The translations under genes and the position numbers were made by a program. From contig JAGXLK010000030.1 in the NCBI GenBank assembly GCA_018334735.1, forward strand, positions 1 to 10,777: a stretch of 10,777 nucleotides of DNA. Direction: 5' to 3'. Shown piece by piece: positions 1-6,188 of the stretch. The notes under the pieces were generated by a model. The model did no database searches. It saw only the letters and a list, made by a program, of their open reading frames with translations, and had not been told where the DNA came from. Source of the DNA: Planctomycetota bacterium (GTDB taxonomy: Bacteria; Planctomycetota; Brocadiia; SM23-32). Numbering within the stretch: position 1 is the stretch's first letter; each line of letters begins with the position of its first letter.

Positions 1-1073
1 TCGGCCTGGTGCAGATACAAAAGCTCACATCCCCAGCAGTCGCCATGGATTTGCAAAAGATCGTCCTGTTCTTCGTGATAAGCCGGCAGGTGGGCGTATT
101 TCGGCGATTTTGCCGGGCGCTCGGAAGGGGGACGCCCCAACTGATCGATTTTGAACCCGTCGGCGTCGTAACCTTCGGGCGAGAGCAATTCTTCGATTCG
201 TTCTTGGATTAGAGAACGGTATTGGGGGTTGGTGGGATCGACGCATATTTTTCGGTTGCCGGCCATAACGCATAATTCGGCGGGGACCCCGCCGCAGACC
301 CAGGTGCCGATCCACAGCAGCACTTTTCGACCGGCGTTGTGCTGGGAGGCGATAAAACCTTTGAGATCCGGCCATTTTTCAGGATCCGGTTCCCACACGC
401 CGGTGGCCCAGCCCGCGTCCAGAATGACCGTGCCGATCGGCAGTTCCGCCTCTTCAAGCCGTTCGATCCACCGTTCGTAGAACTCTCGGGTGCAGTACCG
501 CCCACCGCCTCCTGCGCGGGCACCGTTTTCGTACTTTGCCAGGGCGACCTGATCCGCCCATCCGCAGTAAATGGGTCTGAGCCACCAGTCCGGGACCTGT
601 TCATGTGTGGTTGTGCCTTCGGGATATAATTCCCTCATGGTTCGAGCCAGCAGGTCCATCCGTGGTTCTTCTTTTGAACTTCTTGCCAGCACGACACGCA
701 CGTGCTCAGCGACCTCGACCGGATCGCTGTGTCCTTCAAGATCAATCCGGACTTCGGCGCCTTTTTCCATAACCGTAAAGTCGATAAAATTCCAGAGGTG
801 CCATCCTGCATCCGCTTCCACCCCGATCAGGACGCGATGGTCATTGCCATCGACGATGGCGGCGAACGGTGGTGGGGAGAACTTGGCTCCCGTCTCCACG
901 GTGACGCGCAGTCCCTGCCGCAACGTTTTGGGGACGGGGTAGGGGGTGGTGCGATGGTCGACGGAGGGGCTGGGACTCCAGACCTGTTCAGGGGAGAATG
1001 AAAGATGTTCGCGCGAGATACGCGAGATCAGCGATTCGTCTTGCGGCAAAAGCGAGATTTCATCCAATTTCAC
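1..1073 (-). CDS. Glycoside hydrolase, clan-D-like TIM barrel (GH31/GH36 type), partial
   Basis: An open frame runs from a GTG codon at 1073-1071 to the left edge without a stop (357 codons seen), so the C-terminus is missing. An in-frame TAA lies 30 bases upstream of the GTG, and a weak GGGA sits about 6 bases before it; no better start is visible. Residues 1 to about 155 look like an all-beta N-terminal domain (for example VLIGVEADAGWHLWNFIDF). From about residue 163 a TIM-barrel pattern begins: WWLRPIYCGWADQ (163-175), LDAGWATGVWEPD (218-230), KWPDLKGFI, KVLLWIGTWV, VDPTNPQYR and DADGFKIDQLG (303-313). In GH31/GH36 enzymes the Asp of a DGFKxD-type strand is the nucleophile, so D310 is the candidate here. 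The likely role is hydrolysis of an alpha-glycoside such as an alpha-galactoside or alpha-xyloside. No signal peptide is seen at this start. It follows the DUF4838 gene by 38 bases and is probably co-transcribed with it. Confidence 0.8.
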   Translation of the reverse strand, partial: MKLDEISLLPQDESLISRISREHLSFSPEQVWSPSPSVDHRTTPYPVPKTLRQGLRVTVETGAKFSPPPFAAIVDGNDHRVLIGVEADAGWHLWNFIDFTVMEKGAEVRIDLEGHSDPVEVAEHVRVVLARSSKEEPRMDLLARTMRELYPEGTTTHEQVPDWWLRPIYCGWADQVALAKYENGARAGGGGRYCTREFYERWIERLEEAELPIGTVILDAGWATGVWEPDPEKWPDLKGFIASQHNAGRKVLLWIGTWVCGGVPAELCVMAGNRKICVDPTNPQYRSLIQERIEELLSPEGYDADGFKIDQLGRPPSERPAKSPKYAHLPAYHEEQDDLLQIHGDCWGCELLYLHQA

Positions 1074-1111
1074 GGTAGATCCCGGATTTTTAATCAGGGG
1101 TTATTCGGGGT

Positions 1112-3343
1112 TCATTTTGGCGTTGAGTAGATCATGCACGGTTTGATCAGACCCCCGAGATGTAGCTCGGAGATGTTGTGATGATCGATTTTCAGGGCAA
1201 TTGTGTTTTTGCCCTTCTGGAGACGATCGGTCACCTCCATTTCGAAGGGACGGCGTTTTGCGCGTGTTTCGCCCACCAGCTTTCCGTTGAGGAAAACCTT
1301 CGTGGGGCGTCCGTCGACTTCGCCCACCCAGAGCATCAGGCGTTTGTTTCCCGGCGGTTTGGGGACCTCAATTTCGGTACGATACCACATCCAGGTCAGC
1401 TGTTCTTCCACGTTTTGTTCGGAAAGCGTGGCGGAAAATGTGCGGACCTTTTTCCATCCTTTTTTCTCCGCGCCGGGGGTGTGCCAGCCCTTTTTCTCCC
1501 CTTTATCGTCGGGATCGTAGCGGAACAGCCACGTATCGGGCAGGCGAACGAGCAGTTTGTTATTCCCGGTCGTACGCTCGAAGCCCTGTTTGACTACTTT
1601 CCCGAGGAAACGAGGGACGTAGCCTCGTCGATATTCACCGATGTAATGGATTTTTTTCTTGTTGACGGCATCCATATGGGCCAGCCAGGCGTCGTATATT
1701 TCTTTCGCCCTGCGGAAATCGCACTGGTTTGTTGCTTCCCTCAGGTTTCTGAAATATTTGACGTTATCGAGTCCCATCTGGAACATTTCGACTCTTTTTC
1801 TGGTGATATCCCTTTTTGCGGCTTTGGCCGCGGCCTTCAGATCCGTCTGGCAGGATTTGAGGAGTTCAGGGGTCCAGACCTCATGGATTCCATAGAACGA
1901 ACCGACGTGTGTATCGGTCGTCTGGTAGGCTTTATCGATACGTTCCCAGTAGGCTTTGACGTGGGGAGCGGCGCTCCTGCAGAATTTCGTGTAGAAATCA
2001 TCCATTATGGCATCGACATCGGCCTCGGCGTCCCATAACAGTCGGGGGATGAGGTAGGTATGGGGACCGTAGATATGCCAGAGGTAGAGGGATTCGATGT
2101 TCACACCGATACAGCCGATCCGGTGGAGGTAGGGGATATCTTTTTCCCAGAGGCTGATTTTACTGAAGGGAACGGTTGCTTCGGCGAGGTTGTAATTGTA
2201 TTCGCGCCAGCCCATTTTTGAGACGACGCTCATCCAGGTGTCCAGTTCTTTGCGGAGGCGCTGGCGGTCCTCGCAGATGGGGCTCAGCAGACTGTGGAAA
2301 CGGCAGTATCGGATAGGAGCCACCCAGACGCAGAGGTTGTCCGGCGCTGTTTTAACATGTTTCGGAGGGCGGGAGTAATCGGCATAGGCGTAAAAGTTCA
2401 GAATCGCGTCGGGATTGGCTTTACGGACCGGTTTTGCGACGGCATTGAAGAACCGCATATATCGATCGGTTATCACTACATGGCCCGAGGAGGGTTCGAG
2501 GTAATCAGGATCGTCGAGGGCGCGACACTTTTCACACTGGCAGTAACCCCGGCCATCCGGTGGGGAGATAGATACACTGGTGGTGCCTTTACCTTTGACG
2601 TTTTTGATGATGGAATCGGCGAAAATACGTTGCACGTCTTTGTTGGATGTGCAGAGCCAGTTGCCCGGGCGTCTTTCGCCGCCACGGAGGGTGTAATACT
2701 CGGGGTGCTCTTCGGCGTATTTTTTCGGGGGGACGTGACCCCAGTCGTGGCCTGCGGACATGGACAGACCGCCAACGCGGTTGTGGCGGTGCCACGGTTT
2801 TGGGCCGTGCCAGTTTGGTCCCCAGACTCTTCGGGAGATAAAATCGGGTTTTTCCGCGACATCGAATTTTTCAACGCTGATAGTCTTTTTGGTCGGAATG
2901 ACGGTGCCGAGCGGATTGCCGAAGAACCATCTGCATCCCAGGGATTCAAGAAAATGACTGGTGGCATAGAAAGTAGAACGCGGAGTCTCCCCCGCCATTA
3001 AGAGCAGATTGCCGCGTCGCAGCAGGCGGTAGCCGTCGCCGGAACGAGTCCTGGGCGGGGCGTTCAGGCCAGCTTTCATGGCGAGAGAGCCGACAACGAT
3101 AGCGGGTGTGTTTTTTGGGATTTCATTTTTGTCGGCAATTTGTTGGATTTGTATTTTAGCCCCTGACATCTTCTGGACATTGGCCGCAAGGTCTTTGGCA
3201 GCTTTTGCCGCGTCACCCGTGTGGAAAATTTTTGTTTTAGCCTGTCCGTTTTCAACGAGCACCAGCGGCGCCCCGTATGTTTTCAGCGGAATAACTGCCA
3301 GAAGAACAACGGCCATGAAATAGATCGTCATCTTATCTTTCAT
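1112..3343 (-). CDS. Secreted DUF4838-family protein with C-terminal galactose-binding-like domain
   Basis: This 743-residue protein starts with a Sec signal peptide (MKDKMTIYF, then a hydrophobic stretch, likely cut after TYGA near residue 25). Residues about 30-160 resemble the N-terminal alpha/beta domain of GH67/GH20-type glycosidases (SHFLESLGCRWFFGN, VIPTKKTISV). The DUF4838 core follows, with RRVWGPNWHGPKPWHRHN, WGHVPPKKY, and a Cys cluster CQCEKC with cysteines at about 268, 270 and 273. Residues about 595-743 look like a jelly-roll sugar-binding domain (WMWYRTEIEVP, GEVDGRPTKVFLNGKLVG, LQKGKNTIALKI). DUF4838 proteins occur in polysaccharide-utilisation regions of Bacteroidota and PVC bacteria, and their activity is not settled. 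The role here is inferred to be extracellular glycan binding or hydrolysis. The frame can also open at a GTG at 3352, but GGAAGG would then be only 2 bases away. The ATG at 3343 is 11 bases from it and is preferred. It is the first gene of the operon. Confidence 0.88.
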   Translation of the reverse strand: MKDKMTIYFMAVVLLAVIPLKTYGAPLVLVENGQAKTKIFHTGDAAKAAKDLAANVQKMSGAKIQIQQIADKNEIPKNTPAIVVGSLAMKAGLNAPPRTRSGDGYRLLRRGNLLLMAGETPRSTFYATSHFLESLGCRWFFGNPLGTVIPTKKTISVEKFDVAEKPDFISRRVWGPNWHGPKPWHRHNRVGGLSMSAGHDWGHVPPKKYAEEHPEYYTLRGGERRPGNWLCTSNKDVQRIFADSIIKNVKGKGTTSVSISPPDGRGYCQCEKCRALDDPDYLEPSSGHVVITDRYMRFFNAVAKPVRKANPDAILNFYAYADYSRPPKHVKTAPDNLCVWVAPIRYCRFHSLLSPICEDRQRLRKELDTWMSVVSKMGWREYNYNLAEATVPFSKISLWEKDIPYLHRIGCIGVNIESLYLWHIYGPHTYLIPRLLWDAEADVDAIMDDFYTKFCRSAAPHVKAYWERIDKAYQTTDTHVGSFYGIHEVWTPELLKSCQTDLKAAAKAAKRDITRKRVEMFQMGLDNVKYFRNLREATNQCDFRRAKEIYDAWLAHMDAVNKKKIHYIGEYRRGYVPRFLGKVVKQGFERTTGNNKLLVRLPDTWLFRYDPDDKGEKKGWHTPGAEKKGWKKVRTFSATLSEQNVEEQLTWMWYRTEIEVPKPPGNKRLMLWVGEVDGRPTKVFLNGKLVGETRAKRRPFEMEVTDRLQKGKNTIALKIDHHNISELHLGGLIKPCMIYSTPK

Positions 3344-3354
3344 AATCGCCACAT

Positions 3355-3360
3355 CCTTCC
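3355..3360 (-). promoter_or_regulatory. Ribosome binding site of the DUF4838 gene
   Basis: The minus strand reads GGAAGG 11 bases before ATG 3343. The alternative GTG at 3352 is only 2 bases from it, which argues for the ATG. Confidence 0.55.
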
Positions 3361-3378
3361 TTATCCCCGGAAATATTC

Positions 3379-3406
3379 TTTAACCGCATCACTGATAACC
3401 TATAAT
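3379..3406 (+). promoter_or_regulatory. Promoter for the adenylate-forming enzyme gene
   Basis: A perfect TATAAT at 3401-3406 lies about 58 bases before GTG 3464. The best -35 at suitable spacing is TTTAAC at 3379-3384 (16-base spacer), which matches only half of the consensus. Transcription would begin near 3413. The -10 is almost the same bases as the -10 read on the other strand. Confidence 0.4.
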
Positions 3407-3429
3407 ATCTTTGAACAGTGCGAAGTCAA
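3402..3429 (-). promoter_or_regulatory. Sigma70-type promoter for the DUF4838-hydrolase operon
   Basis: On the minus strand a -35 box TTGACT (3429-3424, 5 of 6 consensus bases) is followed after 16 bases by a -10 box TATTAT (3407-3402, 5 of 6). Transcription would begin near 3395, leaving a leader of about 50 bases before ATG 3343. The -10 overlaps the -10 of the divergent promoter. Confidence 0.5.
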
Positions 3430-3436
3430 GTCGGAT

Positions 3437-3447
3437 GGTTGTCAACC
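3437..3447. promoter_or_regulatory. Perfect 11-base palindrome, candidate operator
   Basis: GGTTG-T-CAACC is a perfect inverted repeat with a one-base centre. It lies 7 bases upstream of the minus-strand -35 box and downstream of the plus-strand -10, within the leader of the adenylate-forming gene. A one-base loop is too tight for a full RNA hairpin, so binding by a dimeric regulator as DNA is the more natural reading. No regulator gene is visible in the window. Confidence 0.35.
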
Positions 3448-3450
3448 GCT

Positions 3451-3456
3451 GAGGAG
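3451..3456 (+). promoter_or_regulatory. Ribosome binding site fixing the GTG start at 3464
   Basis: GAGGAG lies 7 bases before GTG 3464. The frame is open far upstream (an ATG exists at 3221, inside the divergent gene), so this site decides the start. Confidence 0.7.
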
Positions 3457-3463
3457 CTCGACA

Positions 3464-5242
3464 GTGTCAAGAACGAATTCCAGAGGAAATTATTCGCCGG
3501 TTCTGCGAGATTATCTGCCCGCCTTCGAGGATCCGGATGAGCCGTTCCTGATTTGCCATCGTTTTACGCCCGAACGGACGATCGAAACACGGGAACTATC
3601 GAGGGGTGATTTATGGTCGCTTGCACGCAGGGCGGCTGCTATGCTCCGTGAGCGAGACGTGGTTTCCGGCAAGCATTTCACGCATTATTTCACGTCCAAC
3701 CGGCCTGAGGATCTGGCGTTCAGGCTGGGGGCCGTGATGGTGGGGGCGGTCCCGGTCACTGTCAACTGGCAGGCTGACACCCCGGAGCGAATTCTTTACA
3801 AAATGGAACTGACAGGTAGTCGAGTTGTGATCGTGGATTCCGGGACGCCCGAAGATGTTCTGGAAACTTTGGGAGCGAGGGTGCCCGGCCTGGAGCTTTT
3901 TGATTGCCACGATCTTTCCGATTACGAAGAGCTGTCCGAGGGGAAAATGTCCGAAGGGCTGGAGCGGGAGCCGGAGTCGACCAGGATTGTCATTTTCACT
4001 TCGGGTACGTCGGGACAGCCAAAAGGGGTGAAGCTTCCTTTTCGGAGCTACCGGACGAACCTTCGGACGTTCGAATCGTTTTTGGGTTTCACGTCGAACG
4101 AACGGTTTGTGGCACTGGTGGTTAATCCTCTTCATCACACAAACTCGACGGCCATCACGGATTGGGCTTTGAGAAGACCGGGGGCGCGTTTGCACCTGGT
4201 GGAACGTTACTCCACGCTCTATTGGGGGCTGTTGCCGGAGATCGTTTGCGAAGAGGGACGTGTTGTAGCGCCTTTGGTAGCGCGGCACTTTGATTATCTT
4301 GAGAATCTTTGCGCCAAGGGAAAATTGCCGGTCGAGGTGGAGAGGTTGAAGGAGACCATGAGCCAGATCGAGTTTTTGCTTGGTTCAGCGCCCGTTGGCC
4401 CGACGACTGTGGAGCGGGTCAGGTCGTGGACAGGCCGTCTTCCCCTGGTGCGGTTTGGGTCGACAGAGACCTGCCTGCAGGTGATGGGCACTTCCCCGGA
4501 ACTTGCCGAGGAGCAACGGCTGAAGGCATTTCAGCGGGGTTGGTCGCACAGGTGGGATGGGGAAGAGCAGCCCGGTTATTACATTGGCCGGCCACATCCG
4601 CCGTACACGGAAACGCTTGTGGTGCGGAGCCTGGATCGCAGAGCAGAAGACTATTTCGAGCATTGCGAGGCAGGCGAGCCGGGGTATCTTGTTGCCCGGG
4701 GTGACAACGTTATGAAAGGTTATGTGGGGGATCCTGAAGCGACTCGCGCAGTTTTCCATGAGGACGGGTGGTACGGCGGTTTCGGGGATGTGTGCTTTTG
4801 GCTCGGGTCACCCGACGGCAGTAAGGACTATTATTGGCTCAGCCGTGAGTCGACGATTCTTATTCGAGGAGGTGCCAATTATGCTTATGCTCGCATTGAG
4901 GGCGAACTGAGGGAGTTTGCTTGTTCACATTACGAGCTGGAAGACGGGGATTTTGATCTTGCCGTCGTGGGGTTGAGAGTCGAGAGTGAGCACGAGGATT
5001 CCTGTTGCGTGACGCTGGAGCTGCTTTCCGAGAGGGCGCAGGATAAACAGGACATTATCGGGGAGACGTTTCTCCAGGAGGCCCGGCAAGCTGTGACAAA
5101 GCCGGCCCGTCCGGAATATTTTCGTTTTGCCGCAATACCTCGCAACTTCAAGGGGGCCGTCAGGGTACCCAAATTAAAACAGGAATTCCAAAAAGACATC
5201 AAGGGCAGGGATCACGACCAGGCAGAAGATGAACGAGTTTGA
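3464..5242 (+). CDS. Class I adenylate-forming enzyme (AMP-dependent synthetase/ligase), altered A10 motif
   Basis: This 592-residue protein activates a carboxylate with ATP, as acyl-CoA synthetases and NRPS adenylation domains do; the acid is unknown. In order are the P-loop TSGTSGQPKG (179-188), PLHHTNSTA, the A5 motif FGSTETC (331-337), a degenerate A7 region GWYGGFGDV with G441-D442, and an A8 hinge SRESTILIRGGANYAYARIE from 460. At the C-terminus the A10 region reads PRNFKGAVRVPK from P559. Aligned to the usual PxTxxGKxxR, the catalytic Lys position is A565, and a Lys (K563) lies two residues earlier. That could reduce or relocate adenylation chemistry, or the loop may simply be shifted. 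The GTG start is chosen for its strong GAGGAG site; an upstream extension would overlap the divergent promoter. It stands alone on this strand and converges on a lipoprotein gene 41 bases away. No carrier protein is nearby. Confidence 0.85.
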   Translation: MSRTNSRGNYSPVLRDYLPAFEDPDEPFLICHRFTPERTIETRELSRGDLWSLARRAAAMLRERDVVSGKHFTHYFTSNRPEDLAFRLGAVMVGAVPVTVNWQADTPERILYKMELTGSRVVIVDSGTPEDVLETLGARVPGLELFDCHDLSDYEELSEGKMSEGLEREPESTRIVIFTSGTSGQPKGVKLPFRSYRTNLRTFESFLGFTSNERFVALVVNPLHHTNSTAITDWALRRPGARLHLVERYSTLYWGLLPEIVCEEGRVVAPLVARHFDYLENLCAKGKLPVEVERLKETMSQIEFLLGSAPVGPTTVERVRSWTGRLPLVRFGSTETCLQVMGTSPELAEEQRLKAFQRGWSHRWDGEEQPGYYIGRPHPPYTETLVVRSLDRRAEDYFEHCEAGEPGYLVARGDNVMKGYVGDPEATRAVFHEDGWYGGFGDVCFWLGSPDGSKDYYWLSRESTILIRGGANYAYARIEGELREFACSHYELEDGDFDLAVVGLRVESEHEDSCCVTLELLSERAQDKQDIIGETFLQEARQAVTKPARPEYFRFAAIPRNFKGAVRVPKLKQEFQKDIKGRDHDQAEDERV

Positions 5243-5283
5243 TGAGTGGAAACCCGGAAGAGAAGCATTTTTGATGGCGAGAA

Positions 5284-5997
5284 CTATTCAAAGATTTTTT
5301 CCAGGAGTTCACGCCAGGCATCATCAATTGCTTTTTGGGGTGCAATTCGCCGTTGGCTGAGCTTCTCTCCGGCGATTGTGCAGCCTGCTGCGCCGGCCCA
5401 AACCTTGGCACCGATCCGCGCGTCCCAGATTTCCAGAGAGACTTTTGCGTTGGTTTCTTTGGTTACGATCAGCCTGAGTCCCCAAACGCTGAGCCTGACA
5501 TCTGAGCTCTGGGCAAGTTGCAGCAGGGCGGGTTTGATGAAATACCGTACTCCCAATTTTTCGTGGAAGATGCGGAGCAGAGCTTTTGGATACAAATCAG
5601 TTATTTGATATATTTCCGCCAACTCCATGTATTCCCCGATAAGTCCTTTGCGGTTGATTTCATTCAGGAACTGGGCGTAAGAGACGACGCGGGAAGGGTC
5701 TTCTGCCTCGGCGAAATGTTTCCGCAGGACGGAGGTGAGCAGGTCGGAAGCGGTATTTTGGTAGCCTTCGCTGCCGGTGGGGACACGGGCGCCGAGGACG
5801 CATATTTTGCCGTCGAGGGTCTCATCGGCATGCTTATCTGAGACCGGCCCGCCGGTGGAATAAATGTCATACTGTTTCCAGAACCCTCTGCATCCCGAAA
5901 GCCATGGCAAAAACAGCAAAAAAGTAGCGAGCAAAAAAGTCAGGCGAGAGGGGATTCGTTTACATTTGTGTTTTGTAATTAAATATTTCAATGGCAT
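5284..5997 (-). CDS. Putative outer-membrane lipoprotein, CsgG/TolB-N-like
   Basis: This 237-residue protein has a basic N-terminus, a hydrophobic segment (TFLLATFLLFLPW) and a lipobox LSGC with the lipidated cysteine at C36. The mature part alternates strands and helices: KICVLGARVP, a helix ending SVLRKHF, VVSYAQFLNEI, KLGVRYFIKPALLQ, then VRLSVWGLRLIV, AKVSLEIWDARIGAKVWAG. The last pair, a strand ending in an 'xIWD...G..VW' turn, is typical of CsgG/LpoB/TolB-N-like lipoproteins, but no family can be named with certainty. R in place of the common E/D at +2 does not suggest inner-membrane retention. It has its own promoter (6043-6072). The only SD-like element, GAGGT, is 14 bases from the ATG and lies in a small hairpin. 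It may work with the envelope lipoproteins encoded further right. Confidence 0.72.
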   Translation of the reverse strand: MPLKYLITKHKCKRIPSRLTFLLATFLLFLPWLSGCRGFWKQYDIYSTGGPVSDKHADETLDGKICVLGARVPTGSEGYQNTASDLLTSVLRKHFAEAEDPSRVVSYAQFLNEINRKGLIGEYMELAEIYQITDLYPKALLRIFHEKLGVRYFIKPALLQLAQSSDVRLSVWGLRLIVTKETNAKVSLEIWDARIGAKVWAGAAGCTIAGEKLSQRRIAPQKAIDDAWRELLEKIFE

Positions 5998-6016
5998 GAG
6001 GTGTTTATTTTACCTC
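5998..6016 (-). promoter_or_regulatory. Hairpin over the ribosome-binding region of the lipoprotein gene
   Basis: On the transcript, GAGGU (6016-6012) can pair with ACCUC (6002-5998) across a 9-base A/U-rich loop, directly against the AUG at 5997. The only SD-like sequence of the gene is thus in the stem, which could lower or tune translation. Confidence 0.35.
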
Positions 6017-6042
6017 GCAGAGAACGGAAGATAACTTATTGA

Positions 6043-6072
6043 ATTATCGTAATCAGACGTGGAATTTGTCAA
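6043..6072 (-). promoter_or_regulatory. Sigma70-type promoter of the lipoprotein gene
   Basis: The minus strand carries a perfect -35 TTGACA (6072-6067), an 18-base spacer and -10 GATAAT (6048-6043, 5 of 6). Transcription would start near 6036, about 40 bases before ATG 5997. This suggests the gene is not dependent on read-through from the enzyme gene upstream. Confidence 0.6.
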
Positions 6073-6188
6073 ACAGAAGGTTTGAAAAGAGACATTTAAT
6101 GTTTTATCTTTACGCGCAAGTAATCGGAACTTACAAGCCATTGATTTAGGGTCTGTTGTATTGCTGCGTTTTTTGCCGGAATGCACGT

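Noticed and set aside
1178..2038. Long plus-strand open frame of 286 codons
   Set aside because: It lies wholly antisense to the DUF4838 gene, whose domains are clear; the translation resembles nothing and there is no ribosome site.
2294..3001. Plus-strand open frame of 235 codons
   Set aside because: Antisense shadow of the DUF4838 core region with no recognisable protein features.
3221..3463. Upstream extension of the adenylate-forming enzyme to an ATG at 3221
   Set aside because: It would overlap the divergent DUF4838 gene and both promoters, and the added residues do not look like protein; GAGGAG supports GTG 3464.
3611..4288. Minus-strand open frame of 225 codons
   Set aside because: Antisense to the adenylate-forming enzyme, covering its P-loop; composition is basic and repetitive as expected for a shadow frame.
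5243..5283. Terminator between the converging genes
   Set aside because: No stem with a T-tract is present on either strand; the T runs nearby are part of coding sequence.
5229..5363. Small plus-strand frame of 44 codons starting inside the end of the adenylate-forming gene
   Set aside because: No ribosome site, overlaps the convergent lipoprotein gene, and no recognisable features.
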